From an uncultured Pelagibacteraceae bacterium (GTDB lineage: Bacteria > Pseudomonadota > Alphaproteobacteria > Pelagibacterales > Pelagibacteraceae), in NCBI GenBank assembly GCA_902597425.1, contig CACJXT010000001.1, positions 1-64,000 of the forward strand: a stretch of 64,000 bases of DNA, read 5' to 3'. The notes below the pieces were generated by a model. It was not told where the DNA came from. It was given only the letters and a program-made list of their open reading frames with translations, and ran no database searches. Shown piece after piece: positions 52,445 to 61,888 of the stretch. Numbering within the stretch: the stretch's first letter is position 1; every line of letters starts with the position of its first letter. The translations under genes were made by a program, and so were the position numbers.

Positions 52445-53436
52445 TATCCTCCAGTAGTCGATAAATTTTTCATCAAACCAGTTTCACCCAATTCTAAATA
52501 ATGAGACTCTTTTTTAAAGTTTAATTGCTTAGAAATTAAGTCTTTTAATTCTTCTAACTGATTATCTCTTTGTAAAAGATGTCTTATGCTTATTCCAGTA
52601 TTGCCAAATAAACATAACCTTAAATCACCTCTTGCAGTTATTCTTAATCTGTTACAGCTTTTACAAAAATCTTTAGAGTAGGGAGCAATAACTCCAAACT
52701 TTCCTTTAAAAGAAGGATTTATATAATTTTTTGATGGACCAGCATCTCTGCCGAGAGTTTGAAAAATCCAGCCATTTTTATTTATATAATCAGTAAATAC
52801 TTTTGCTTGCACATGATATTTTTTAAAATAGTCAAAACCATCTCCTGTTTGCATTAATTCTATATATCTAAAATCAATTTCGTTATTTTTAACAAAATTG
52901 CTCCACTCATTAAAATCTTTTTCGCTATCATTGATACCTTTTAATAAAACAGCATTAATCTTTATATTTTTAAAGTTAAGTTGTTGTAATTTTTCAATTC
53001 CTTTAAGAATTTCAGGTAGCCGGTCATGGCTTGTAACATTTTTAAATGTTTCTCTATTTAAACTATCAATACTTATGTTTATTCCATCTAAACCACTTTC
53101 AACAATTTGATTAGCAATTTTATCTAAACGATATCCGTTTGTAGTAATTACAGTTTTTTTTATTCCTGAATTACTTTTTAGAATTTTAACAATATCAAAA
53201 AAGTCTTTTCTAACCGTTGGTTCCCCTCCAGTTAATCTTATTTTACACACTCCAAGTTCAGACAACCCTTTAGCCAATCTTCCAATTTCTTCAGTAGCAA
53301 GAAAGGTTCTATTATCACTTTTGTCTTTTTGATAACCATTGGGCAAGCAATAACCACATTTAAAATTACATACATCTGTAATTGATAATCTTATATATGG
53401 GAAAGTTCTCCCGAAACTATCTTTAAGCATTTTCAT
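52444..53436 (-). CDS. moaA: GTP 3',8-cyclase (radical SAM)
   Basis: The 330-residue enzyme has the radical-SAM motif in DVCNFKCGYC (C-x3-C-x2-C, about 21-30), the GGEP loop (LTGGEPTVRKDF) and a second [4Fe-4S] site in CKSCNRLRIT with a later Cys (LRLCLF). It ends with the Gly-Gly tail (LSTTGG) needed for catalysis. It begins the four-gene moa operon. No moaB, moeA or molybdoenzyme gene is in the window, so the cofactor's user lies elsewhere. Confidence 0.94.
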   Translation of the reverse strand: MKMLKDSFGRTFPYIRLSITDVCNFKCGYCLPNGYQKDKSDNRTFLATEEIGRLAKGLSELGVCKIRLTGGEPTVRKDFFDIVKILKSNSGIKKTVITTNGYRLDKIANQIVESGLDGINISIDSLNRETFKNVTSHDRLPEILKGIEKLQQLNFKNIKINAVLLKGINDSEKDFNEWSNFVKNNEIDFRYIELMQTGDGFDYFKKYHVQAKVFTDYINKNGWIFQTLGRDAGPSKNYINPSFKGKFGVIAPYSKDFCKSCNRLRITARGDLRLCLFGNTGISIRHLLQRDNQLEELKDLISKQLNFKKESHYLELGETGLMKNLSTTGG

Positions 53437-53480
53437 TTAAATATTTATAAAATAAGCTATCATATTAAATACATTTTATC

Positions 53481-54314
53481 ATGAATGAATTTTTGACCAA
53501 TAACGAAATAAATCAGTTTAAACAAGACGGTGCTATCTTTATTAAAGGAAAATTTAACCTTAACTGGATAGAAAAATTAAAAAAAGGAATTGAAAGGGAC
53601 ATAAAAAACCCTAGCCCTAGATTTAAATCTCATACATTAACAAAAGGTGTTCCTGCGTATTTAGAAGATTATTGGACCTGGGACTTAGTGCCCGAGTTTA
53701 AAGATTTTGTATTTAACTCACCTTACGCAAAAATAGCTTCTGAATTAATGTCAGCTAAAAAAATAAATCTTGTAATGGACAATTGGTTTCTGAGAGAAGG
53801 TGGATCAAAATCCTCAACACCTTTTCATCACGATGTAAGCTATTTTGATATGAATGGAACTATGTGTGTTCTTTGGTTGCCATTACAGCCAACAGGTAAA
53901 AATGAAGGTGTTTCTTGGGTTAAGGGTTCTCATTTATGGAATAAACTTTTTTTAAGAGTTCTTTTTAAAGATGGACATAAAGTTGAAGGTGCTGAATGTA
54001 TTATTGATGGAAAAAAATACGAACTACCTCCTAATATTTTAGGAAATAAAGATAAATATGAATTTTTACAATGGGACTGTGAATTAGGAGATGCTGTTAT
54101 ATTTGATATGAGAACACTTCATGGAACACTTAGTTCGTCAATACCGCAAAAAACATTGAGTCGTTATACTTTAAGAGTAGCCAAAGAAGATGCAAAGATT
54201 AGCTATGTTGGTGATTGGACAAGTTACAATTATAGAAAATCTATGCAGGATGCAGGATATAAAGACGGAGACCCCTTAGGTGGAAAAATGTTTCCAGTCT
54301 TATATGAAGCTTGA
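53481..54314 (+). CDS. PhyH-family Fe(II)/2-oxoglutarate dioxygenase
   Basis: The 277-residue protein has the iron ligands His and Asp in PFHHDVSYFDMNG (about 115-127), a distal His in DMRTLHGTLS (about 212-221) and a following Arg (LSRYTLRVA). It is longer than the first PhyH protein (16054) and not closely similar in the substrate-binding parts, so the two should have different substrates. It is divergent from moaA (44 bases) and followed by a hairpin terminator. Confidence 0.85.
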   Translation: MNEFLTNNEINQFKQDGAIFIKGKFNLNWIEKLKKGIERDIKNPSPRFKSHTLTKGVPAYLEDYWTWDLVPEFKDFVFNSPYAKIASELMSAKKINLVMDNWFLREGGSKSSTPFHHDVSYFDMNGTMCVLWLPLQPTGKNEGVSWVKGSHLWNKLFLRVLFKDGHKVEGAECIIDGKKYELPPNILGNKDKYEFLQWDCELGDAVIFDMRTLHGTLSSSIPQKTLSRYTLRVAKEDAKISYVGDWTSYNYRKSMQDAGYKDGDPLGGKMFPVLYEA

Positions 54315-54315
54315 T

Positions 54316-54342
54316 AACTTCTAGCCTTTGAGACTAGAAGTT
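54316..54342 (+). terminator. probable terminator after the PhyH gene
   Basis: AACTTCTAG (54316-54324) and CTAGAAGTT (54334-54342) form a perfect 9-bp stem with a 9-base loop just after the stop of the dioxygenase gene, followed by a T-rich stretch (54341-54358). The convergent GYD gene ends at 54364, so the hairpin lies between the two gene ends. On the minus strand the T-run is weak. Confidence 0.65.
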
Positions 54343-54363
54343 AAATTATTTATTTTTTAAAAC

Positions 54364-54687
54364 CTAGTTTCCAGGACCTTTATATGCCTTTGCTATTTTT
54401 GCAGCGTTTTCCGCAACTTCATTAATGTTAATTGCTTCACAAACTGCAATATCACAAAGAGCACCACTAGCTTCTGTTGCCATTTTAACGCCAGCGCCTT
54501 GTGCAAAAGTTCCTTCGAATACTGCTAAAAAATCATAAGGTCCTCTTAAACCAGTATATGAAACTAATTTAGCTCCGACAGCTTCAGCTGCGGTTCGAGC
54601 TGCTTGTGATCTATCTGACTTTGGATCCTTGCAAAAACCTTGAAATCCTTGAGCAGTATATTTACCTAATGCATAAAATGTTGCCAT
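54364..54687 (-). CDS. GYD-domain protein
   Basis: The 107-residue protein matches the small GYD family: ATFYALGKYTAQGFQG at the N-terminus, AARTAAEAVGAKLVSYTGLRGPYDFLAVFEG in the middle (two parts of the ferredoxin-like fold) and a final helix. The usual G-Y-D triplet is here G-P-Y-D. Functions of the family are poorly known. It is divergent from the aldehyde dehydrogenase gene across 95 bases. Its Ala-rich composition and somewhat higher GC suggest strong expression. Confidence 0.85.
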   Translation of the reverse strand: MATFYALGKYTAQGFQGFCKDPKSDRSQAARTAAEAVGAKLVSYTGLRGPYDFLAVFEGTFAQGAGVKMATEASGALCDIAVCEAININEVAENAAKIAKAYKGPGN

Positions 54688-54782
54688 ATTTACTCCTTTC
54701 TTAAAAAAGATTATAACATTCTAAATTTTAATTTATTATTAAATTAGTTATTAAAATCACAACTAAGAATAGAAAAGATTAT

Positions 54783-56225
54783 ATGTACGAAAAGTTTGGT
54801 CAATTTATTGATGGTAAATGGCAACATTCAGAAAAAAAAGAAACCTATGAAGTAATAAACCCTGCAACTGAAGAAGTTCTTGGTCATGCATCAAAAGCTA
54901 CACCTGCTGACGTTGATAGAGCTCTTAAATCTGCTGCAAAAGGTTTAGAAGTTTGGAAAAAAACGGCTCCTTGGAAAAGATCTTCAATCATTAGAAAAAT
55001 TGCAGATCTAATTAGAAAAAAACAAGATGTTTTAGCCAAATGGATGGCATTGGAAGTTGGAAAACCATTAGCAGAAGGAAAAGGTGAAGCAGGAGGATCA
55101 GCTGATATTTTTGAGTGGAATTCAGAAGAAACAAAAAGAATTTATGGGCAAACTGTTGAAAGTAGATTTGAAGATACAAGAGTACATGTTTATTACCAAC
55201 CGGTTGGAGTTGTTGCAGCATTAGTGCCATGGAATTTTCCTTTAGTTTTAGCTTCAAGAAAAATATCAACCGCATTAGCAGCAGGATGTTCGGTAATTTG
55301 TAAACCAGATGTTATTACTCCAGGAACCGTAATGGAGTTGGTAGATATTTGCCGTGAAGCGGGAGTTCCTCCAGGAGTGGTGAATTTATTATCTGGTGAT
55401 CCACCAAGTATAGCTTCTCAATTAATTTCATCTGATATAGTTAAAAAAATTTCAATCACTGGTTCAACAAGAGTTGGAAAATTAATATTAAAACAAGCAG
55501 CCGATAAAGTTCAAAGAGTTACAATGGAATTAAGCGGTCATTCCCCATTTATTGTTTTTGATGATGCTAATCTTCAAAAAGCAACAGATATGGCAATATC
55601 GTCCAAGTATAGAAATAATGGACAAGTTTGTATTTCACCCAATCGATTTTATATCCAAGAAAATAAGAAAAAAGAATTTGTAAATCTATTTATAGAAAAA
55701 ACTAAAAAACTAAAAATAGGAAATGGTATGGACCCTGATGTTCAATTAGGACCATTGACAACACAAAAGCGACTTAATGAAGTGGAAGCACTGGTTGAAA
55801 AAACAAAACAAGAAGGTGCAACAGTTCTTTTAGGTGGAAAAAGACCAGCAGGATTTAATAAAGGTTTTTATTATGAACCAACAGTTTTTGATAACGTTCA
55901 AGATGATTTTACAATAATGAAACAAGAACCTTTTGGTCCTTTAGTTCCCATGCTTTCTTTTAAAACATTTGATGAAGTAATAGAAAGAGCAAATAACAAT
56001 GATCTTGGACTTTGTAGTTATATTTGTACTAATTCAATGGAACAAGCTCATCGAGCTTCAGAGTTAATGGAAACAGGAACAGTAGCGGTCAATACTCCAT
56101 TAGTAGCAATCGCAGAAGCACCGTTTGGTGGAATTAAACAAACTGGATATGGAAGAGAGGGTGGCTCAATGGCAATTAAAGATTATTTAAATGTTAAGTA
56201 TACTCACCTAGGTATTAAAGGCTGA
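54783..56225 (+). CDS. NAD(P)-dependent aldehyde dehydrogenase
   Basis: The 480-residue enzyme shows the ALDH hallmarks: [14 protein letters not shown] (about 148-161), the glycine-rich ITGSTRVGK (about 225-233), the general-base Glu in [10 protein letters not shown] (about 247-256) and the nucleophile Cys in [12 protein letters not shown] (about 278-289). Succinate-semialdehyde, lactaldehyde and 2,5-dioxovalerate dehydrogenases share this pattern. The following GloA-like gene is 11 bases away and a rhamnonate-dehydratase-like gene is close by, so lactaldehyde or a sugar-acid semialdehyde is a reasonable guess. Confidence 0.92.
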   Translation: MYEKFGQFIDGKWQHSEKKETYEVINPATEEVLGHASKATPADVDRALKSAAKGLEVWKKTAPWKRSSIIRKIADLIRKKQDVLAKWMALEVGKPLAEGKGEAGGSADIFEWNSEETKRIYGQTVESRFEDTRVHVYYQPVGVVAALVPWNFPLVLASRKISTALAAGCSVICKPDVITPGTVMELVDICREAGVPPGVVNLLSGDPPSIASQLISSDIVKKISITGSTRVGKLILKQAADKVQRVTMELSGHSPFIVFDDANLQKATDMAISSKYRNNGQVCISPNRFYIQENKKKEFVNLFIEKTKKLKIGNGMDPDVQLGPLTTQKRLNEVEALVEKTKQEGATVLLGGKRPAGFNKGFYYEPTVFDNVQDDFTIMKQEPFGPLVPMLSFKTFDEVIERANNNDLGLCSYICTNSMEQAHRASELMETGTVAVNTPLVAIAEAPFGGIKQTGYGREGGSMAIKDYLNVKYTHLGIKG

Positions 56226-56236
56226 TAACAATAAGT

Positions 56237-56656
56237 ATGAAATATTTACACACAATGATCCGAATTTCTAATATAGAAAAATCATTAAATTTTTATTGTA
56301 AAGGTTTAGGTTTAAAAGAAACTAGACGTAAAGAAAATGAAAAAGGTAGATATACATTAATATTTTTGGCAGCACCCAATGATGAATCTGCCGAAATTGA
56401 ACTTACTTATAATTGGGATGGTGACAATCTTGGAACAGGATCTAGAAACTTTGGCCATTTAGCTTATAGAGTTGAAAATATATATGAAACTTGCCAAAGA
56501 TTAAAAGATATGGGAGTTACAATTAATCGCCCACCAAGAGATGGACATATGGCATTTGTAAGATCACCAGACAATATATCAATCGAAATACTCCAAGAAG
56601 GACATTTAGAGCCTAAAGAACCTTGGGCTTCTATGCAAAATATTGGAGAGTGGTAA
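56237..56656 (+). CDS. GloA-like VOC protein
   Basis: This 139-residue protein has all four metal-ligand sites of glyoxalase I: His in LHTMIRISN (residue 4), Glu in [10 protein letters not shown], His in NFGHLAYR and Glu in SIEILQEG. The NWD...TGSRNFGH segment differs from the other GloA-like protein (9064), so they are paralogues and not duplicates. It is co-transcribed with the aldehyde dehydrogenase and is convergent with the dehydratase gene (15 bases). Confidence 0.83.
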   Translation: MKYLHTMIRISNIEKSLNFYCKGLGLKETRRKENEKGRYTLIFLAAPNDESAEIELTYNWDGDNLGTGSRNFGHLAYRVENIYETCQRLKDMGVTINRPPRDGHMAFVRSPDNISIEILQEGHLEPKEPWASMQNIGEW

Positions 56657-56671
56657 ACAATATTTTTATAA

Positions 56672-57847
56672 TTATTCTAGAATTTTAAAATCTGACTTAT
56701 ATTTTTCATTAATAGAGATTCCTAGTCCAGGAATATTATCATTTAAATCTATAAATCCATTTTTTGGTTCAGGCTCTCCTTTAAATAAATAATAAAATAA
56801 TTCATTTCCTATTTCGACTTGATGTACAGGAAAATATTCAGAAAATGGACAATTTTTACTTGCCATTGTTAAGTGATAGTTGTGCATTTGACCAGCGTGC
56901 GGCACAACAGGAACATTATATTTTTCTGCTAGAGAATTAATTTTATGACCAGCGGTGATGCCGCCAACACGATTAGCATCGTATTGAATAAAACTTACTG
57001 CTTTTAATTCTAATAAATGTTTAAAACCTAGAAAGCTAAATTCATGTTCACCACCTGCTATTGGAATATCTCCTAAAGCATTTAATTCAACGTAGCCCGG
57101 TATATCATCCGGTATTACTGGTTCTTCAAGCCATTTTGGTTTAAATTTTTTTAATTCTGGAATTATTTTTTTTGAATACTCCAAATTCCACCCCATATAT
57201 GCTTCAAGCATTAAATCATTATCATAACCTACAACTTCTCTAACAGCATTAACAAGTTTGATGTTATTTTTAATTCCTTCAGATCCATCTTTTGGTCCCC
57301 AACCAAAACGCATCTTAAACATTTTAAAACCTTCTTTTAAATATTTTTCAGCTTCAATTTGAAGATCTTTGATTGGCTGGCTATATAGTTTTGACGCATA
57401 AACAGGAATTTTTTCTTTTGTTCTTCCTCCAAGAAGTTCAAATACTGGTTTTTTTTTTATTTTACCCATTAAGTCCCAGATACCAAGGTCAATTGCAGAA
57501 ATTCCAACCATCCCAATTCCTTTTCGACCCCATGCCATTGTGCTTCTATACATTTTTTCCCAAAGATATTCGTAATCAAAAGGATCTTCACCAATGACCA
57601 AATCTTTTAAATAAGAATCTATAGCTTTTTTAGTTACTTCTGGTGCCAAAGCGGCATTACCAAGTCCTATTGTTCCATCATCTGCTACAACTTCACAAAC
57701 TAACCATTCATGGAATCTAAATGATTTCATTTTGTCTCCTTTTTCTTTTAAAAGATCTGTTGGATTGGTGCAAAAATTTTGAGATGGTGGAACAATTTCA
57801 CCGGTCCATTTATAGATTGTGGTTTTTATATCTTTTATTTTAGTCAT
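56672..57847 (-). CDS. enolase-superfamily sugar-acid dehydratase, L-rhamnonate-dehydratase-like
   Basis: The 391-residue protein has the MR/MLE two-domain layout. [11 protein letters not shown] (about 175-185) includes the catalytic Lys/Arg, the metal ligands are in [20 protein letters not shown] and GGEHEF, and [11 protein letters not shown] (about 318-328) contains the catalytic His. The GEHEF and HAGQMHNYH segments match what I know of L-rhamnonate dehydratases. These convert a sugar acid to its 2-keto-3-deoxy form. It overlaps the pdxA-like gene by 4 bases. The transporter next door could import the sugar acid. Confidence 0.87.
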   Translation of the reverse strand: MTKIKDIKTTIYKWTGEIVPPSQNFCTNPTDLLKEKGDKMKSFRFHEWLVCEVVADDGTIGLGNAALAPEVTKKAIDSYLKDLVIGEDPFDYEYLWEKMYRSTMAWGRKGIGMVGISAIDLGIWDLMGKIKKKPVFELLGGRTKEKIPVYASKLYSQPIKDLQIEAEKYLKEGFKMFKMRFGWGPKDGSEGIKNNIKLVNAVREVVGYDNDLMLEAYMGWNLEYSKKIIPELKKFKPKWLEEPVIPDDIPGYVELNALGDIPIAGGEHEFSFLGFKHLLELKAVSFIQYDANRVGGITAGHKINSLAEKYNVPVVPHAGQMHNYHLTMASKNCPFSEYFPVHQVEIGNELFYYLFKGEPEPKNGFIDLNDNIPGLGISINEKYKSDFKILE

Positions 57848-58839
57848 GATAATAAATTTTCACTTAATTTTAGTGCTATTTTAAATGATTCAATAGTTGG
57901 CTTTATATTTGCAATATTTTTACCGGCAATATCAAAGGCTGTACCATGAGCAGGAGTTGTTACTGGTATTGGCAAACCTCCTTGAACAGTGACTCCACGA
58001 TCAAAACCAAAAGCTTTAAGACCAGATTGTAATGCATCATGATACATTCCAACTATACAATCATGATTTTTATTCTTGAAAGCAGTAATGAAAGAAGTAT
58101 CACAGGGCAATGGTCCATCGGCATTTATGCCATTTTTTTTTGCCTCTTCAATTGCAGGTATGATTTCATCTTTTTCTTCTGTGCCAAATTCAGCATGTGG
58201 ATTTAAAGCTTGTACAGCTATTCTTGGATTTTTAATTCCGTTTAATTTCATAGTTTTATTAATTAATTTTATTGGTTTTAGAATATTTTCTTTTTTAATA
58301 TGATTTGGAACATTTTTCAGTGGCATATGTGATGTTACTCTTGCAGTCCAAAAATTATCAACAACATTAAACTCACAAAAATAATCTTTTACTTCAAGTC
58401 TATCTGCCATTAAATGTAGTTCATCTTCATATTTACTTCCCGCCAACTTCATACTTGTTTTATTATATGGTGCAAAATTTATTGCATGAATTTTATTTGA
58501 TTTTGTTAAATCTAAAGCGCAATTCAAAGCATTTAATACTGTTTGTCCTGACTCTGCTGTGGACTCTGATAATTTATAATTTATGTTTTTGCCTTTAGAA
58601 ATATCTAGGAAAAATTTATTTCCTTTTTCAAAATTTATTTCTTCAAATTTTTCTACAAAATTAAGATTATGAGAATTACCTGTAATTTTGTTTCCATTTT
58701 CTAAAATATTTTTTTCCCCTATTACAATTATATTTGCTTGATTTAATTCATTCTGTGAGAGTAATTTTGATACTAATTCAGGCCCGATTCCAGAAGGATC
58801 TCCTAAAAGGATGGCAATATTTCTTTTTTTATTAGTCAT
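57844..58839 (-). CDS. PdxA-family 4-phospho-hydroxyacid dehydrogenase
   Basis: The 331-residue protein matches Pdx[14 protein letters not shown] at the N-terminus, [20 protein letters not shown] with metal/substrate residues (about 165-184), [20 protein letters not shown] (about 265-284, with the third His) and [14 protein letters not shown]. PdxA makes pyridoxine precursors from 4-phosphohydroxythreonine, but PdxA2 homologues in catabolic clusters oxidise phospho-threonate or -erythronate. The catabolic setting favours PdxA2; the usual DUF1537 kinase partner is not in the window. It is divergent from tctC (67 bases). Confidence 0.88.
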   Translation of the reverse strand: MTNKKRNIAILLGDPSGIGPELVSKLLSQNELNQANIIVIGEKNILENGNKITGNSHNLNFVEKFEEINFEKGNKFFLDISKGKNINYKLSESTAESGQTVLNALNCALDLTKSNKIHAINFAPYNKTSMKLAGSKYEDELHLMADRLEVKDYFCEFNVVDNFWTARVTSHMPLKNVPNHIKKENILKPIKLINKTMKLNGIKNPRIAVQALNPHAEFGTEEKDEIIPAIEEAKKNGINADGPLPCDTSFITAFKNKNHDCIVGMYHDALQSGLKAFGFDRGVTVQGGLPIPVTTPAHGTAFDIAGKNIANIKPTIESFKIALKLSENLLS

Positions 58840-58906
58840 TTTTATCTTAAGGTTTCTAACAGATTATGTTTAAATATTTAAATATAAATTAACAAAGAGG
58901 GAAATA

Positions 58907-59878
58907 ATGAAAAAAACATTTAAAGTTTTATTAGCAGCTGCATTCTTAGTAACTGAATTTTTTGTTGTAGCATTGCCATTATTGGCTACATCTGCAAAAG
59001 CAGATGGAGCTATCCAGGCAATTACTCATGCAGGCTTCGGTGGTGGTACTGATGTAACTACGAGAATGATGCTTTTAAGAGCTAGAAGAGTTCTTAAACA
59101 AGATATGCAATTGGTAAATAAAAAAGGTGGTGGTGGAGCCGTTTCCATGGACTACATGATGTCATTACCAGCTGATGGACAACATACTTTAACTTGGACT
59201 ACTGGGCATGCTGTTTCAATGGCCTTAGGTAAAACAAAAGTTAAATTAAGTGATATGCAACCTTTAGCAAGAGGAACTGATGATCCTCAATTGTTTGTTG
59301 TAAATTGTAAAGCAGATATTAAAGATGCCAAAACATTTATCAGCACTTCAAAATCAAAATCACTTAAATATGGAACTACTCATACAGGTGGAATTGATGA
59401 TGTAAGCGCAATTGCTTTTACAAAAAAAGGTGGATTAAAAGATCCTACAATTGTTGCTTATAAAGGTGTTGCTCCAATTAAAACTAATCTTATCAAAGGA
59501 GATATTGATGTAGGTGTTTTAAACTTAGGAGAAGCATTAACTGAAATTAATGAAGGAACACTTTGCGTTTCAATAGTTCTTGCAAACAATAGAATGGCAA
59601 AAATAGGAGACAGCCCAACAGCTACAGAGTTAGGAATACCTGTTTCTTTATCTACTGTCAGAGGATTTGTAACTAAAAAAGGTGCTCCAGCTGAAAGAGT
59701 AAAAGAGTTAGAAGCTGGAATGCTAAAAGCAATGAGTCACAATTACTATAAAAATTTCCTAACAGAAATTGGCCTTGATGAATCAAGTGTAGTAGGTGCT
59801 GAAGAGTGGGGAAAGCAAATGGAAGTAATGCTTGCTGAAATGACTGCTCAACTTAAAGCTTTGGGTTATACTAATTAA
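58907..59878 (+). CDS. tctC: tripartite tricarboxylate transporter binding protein
   Basis: The 323-residue periplasmic protein has an N-terminal signal peptide (cleavage near ...SAKA-DG, residue 34) and the TctC/Bug fold (AGFGGGTDVTTRMMLLRARR, MDYMMSLPADGQHTL, YKGVAPIKTNLIKGDIDVG). It captures an organic acid for the TctA/TctB channel. GAGGG precedes the start. A classical terminator lies within the start of the next gene, so tctC can be made in excess over the membrane subunits. Confidence 0.9.
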   Translation: MKKTFKVLLAAAFLVTEFFVVALPLLATSAKADGAIQAITHAGFGGGTDVTTRMMLLRARRVLKQDMQLVNKKGGGGAVSMDYMMSLPADGQHTLTWTTGHAVSMALGKTKVKLSDMQPLARGTDDPQLFVVNCKADIKDAKTFISTSKSKSLKYGTTHTGGIDDVSAIAFTKKGGLKDPTIVAYKGVAPIKTNLIKGDIDVGVLNLGEALTEINEGTLCVSIVLANNRMAKIGDSPTATELGIPVSLSTVRGFVTKKGAPAERVKELEAGMLKAMSHNYYKNFLTEIGLDESSVVGAEEWGKQMEVMLAEMTAQLKALGYTN

Positions 59879-59901
59879 CTATTCGTTGTACATTTTTTCA
59901 A

Positions 59902-60411
59902 ATGAACAATGTACAAAATAAAAAAAGGGCAAACAAAAGTAGTTTGCCCTTTTTTTTTACTAATTCTTTTGTAGTTTCATCTATCATAATTATAATTTCT
60001 TTTGTTTTATTAATTGTTGCATTTACATTTGACATAGTTCCTCCAATTTTAAATCGAGGAATACAACCAGCTACATTTCCTAAAGCATTACTAGTTTTAA
60101 TAATATTTCTAACCTTAATTGTTTATTTTTTATCTCTAAAGATTCCATGGAAAAAAGAAAAAAAGTTACCAAAACAATTTTTTATAACTTTATATAATTT
60201 TATTTTATTTGTTATTATTGCAAAGACTTTAGATTTTCTTCTAGCTATTTCAGTTTTATCATTTTTGATTTCTTATTTTTGGGGTGAGCGAAGAATTATA
60301 TACTTACTATTAGTAAGCATATTGTTTCCTATCATTGTATTTATATTTTTTGAAACAATTTTGGGTTTAAGATTTCCACCAGGAATAATTACTAATATTT
60401 ATTATAACTAG
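59902..60411 (+). CDS. tctB: tripartite tricarboxylate transporter small membrane subunit
   Basis: The 169-residue protein has four predicted helices and the TctB pattern (a short N-terminus, RGIQPATFPKALLVLI, then WGERRIIYLLLVSILFP). It supports TctA in the sodium- or proton-coupled import of organic acids. The only ATG start (59902) puts an intrinsic terminator hairpin in its first 20 codons; no later ATG precedes the first helix, so the terminator is apparently read through or used for attenuation. It lies 1 base before tctA. Confidence 0.83.
   Translation: MNNVQNKKRANKSSLPFFFTNSFVVSSIIIIISFVLLIVAFTFDIVPPILNRGIQPATFPKALLVLIIFLTLIVYFLSLKIPWKKEKKLPKQFFITLYNFILFVIIAKTLDFLLAISVLSFLISYFWGERRIIYLLLVSILFPIIVFIFFETILGLRFPPGIITNIYYN
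59921..59958 (+). terminator. intrinsic terminator/attenuator within the first codons of tctB
   Basis: GGGCAAAC (59927-59934) pairs with GTTTGCCC (59942-59949) around a 7-base loop; the A-run at 59921-59926 pairs with the start of the nine-T run at 59950-59958. This is a textbook Rho-independent terminator 43 bases after the tctC stop, but it lies in codons 7-19 of tctB. A second inverted repeat, TTGTACATT (59886-59894) / AATGTACAA (59908-59916), precedes it. Confidence 0.85.
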
Positions 60412-60412
60412 T

Positions 60413-61888
60413 ATGGAAAATTTATATTTAATGATGGCACCTTTATTTAGCTCGAAATTATTAATAGTGTTATTTTTTGGAACTTTATTTGGTTTAATCC
60501 TCGGTGTTTTGCCAGGACTAGGACCTACTACTGGTGGGGCATTAATTTTACCTTTTACAATGACGTTGGATCCACTTTCTGCAATTGTGCTTTTAACATC
60601 AATTTATTGTGCAGGTACTTATGGAGGGGCAATTACAGCAGTACTAATTAATACACCTGGAACACCAGCGGCAGCAGCAACTTGTTTAGATGGTTATCCT
60701 TTAGCTCAAAAAGGTGAAGCAGGTAGAGCATTAGGAATGGCAACAGTATCAAGCGCTATTGGAGGTATTTTTAGTGTAGTAGTTCTTGTTTTTTTCGCTC
60801 CATTATTAGCTCAACTTGCTTATGAATTTGGCCAACCAGAATATTTTGCATTAGCTATATTTGGTTTGACTATGCTTGCATCTATAGGCGATGGAAGTCC
60901 TATAAAAAATTTAATTGCAGGTGCTTTTGGAATTTTAATTTCAACAATTGGAAAAGATTTTATGACTTCAATTGATAGATTTACTTTTGGAATTAATGAA
61001 TTATCAGAAGGAATTGGTTTTATACCCGTAGTTGTTGGATTATTTGCAATTAGCGAAATGTTAACTCAATCTACTTTATTAGATCAAGTTTTTAAAAGAA
61101 TTACTTTAAAAGCAGTTAAATTACCATCAATTGATGATTATAAAAAAACATGGAAAACAATTTTAAGATCGTCTGGTATCGGATCTTTTATTGGTGTTTT
61201 ACCAGCAGAAGGCGGAACAGTTGCATCTTTAATTGGTTATTCTGAAGCAAAAAGATGGTCCAAAAAACCAAAGGAGTTCGGCAAAGGTTCAATTGAAGGA
61301 ATAGCAGGTGCTGAAGCTGCAAATAACGCTGCAACAGGCGGTGCAATGGTTCCAACTTTAGCTTTGGGAATTCCAGGTAGTGCAACTACAGCAGTAATAT
61401 TAACAGGTTTGATAATTCATGGTGTTAGACCAGGACCAGATTTATTTAGAGAGCAACCAGAATTTCTTTATGGAATTTTTGGCTCAATGTTAATTGCAAA
61501 CATCTTGTTTTTTGTATTTGGATTTTTTGGAGCTAAAATTTTTGCAAGAATAACTTTGGTTTCTAATAAATTGTTGTGGCCAATGATATTTGCTGTTTCA
61601 GTTTGTGGAACATACTCATTAAATCAATCATTGATTGATGTTTGGATTATGCTTTTGTTTGGTGTAATTGGTTTTTTTATGAGACGTTATGGTTTCTCAT
61701 TGGTTCCAGTTATAATTGGATTAATTTTGGGAGAACTGGTTGAAGGTACACTAAGACAGTCTTTAGTTATATTTGAAGGTAATTGGTTGATGTTTTTTAC
61801 TCGCCCAATAGCATTAACTTTTTTTATTTTATCTTTTATTGCTTTAATTTTTCCGTTAATAAAAAGAAAAAAAATTAAAAATGATTAA
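60413..61888 (+). CDS. tctA: tripartite tricarboxylate transporter large membrane subunit
   Basis: The 491-residue protein has about 12 helices and the two TctA signatures, GLILGVLPGLGPTTGGALIL near residue 30 and GVLPAEGGTVASLIGYSEAKR (about 258-278, split helix), followed by GAEAANNAATGGAMVPTLALG. It forms the transport channel for the acid captured by TctC. Length is normal. It overlaps the following SDR gene by 8 bases, which links that enzyme to the imported substrate. Confidence 0.93.
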   Translation: MENLYLMMAPLFSSKLLIVLFFGTLFGLILGVLPGLGPTTGGALILPFTMTLDPLSAIVLLTSIYCAGTYGGAITAVLINTPGTPAAAATCLDGYPLAQKGEAGRALGMATVSSAIGGIFSVVVLVFFAPLLAQLAYEFGQPEYFALAIFGLTMLASIGDGSPIKNLIAGAFGILISTIGKDFMTSIDRFTFGINELSEGIGFIPVVVGLFAISEMLTQSTLLDQVFKRITLKAVKLPSIDDYKKTWKTILRSSGIGSFIGVLPAEGGTVASLIGYSEAKRWSKKPKEFGKGSIEGIAGAEAANNAATGGAMVPTLALGIPGSATTAVILTGLIIHGVRPGPDLFREQPEFLYGIFGSMLIANILFFVFGFFGAKIFARITLVSNKLLWPMIFAVSVCGTYSLNQSLIDVWIMLLFGVIGFFMRRYGFSLVPVIIGLILGELVEGTLRQSLVIFEGNWLMFFTRPIALTFFILSFIALIFPLIKRKKIKND

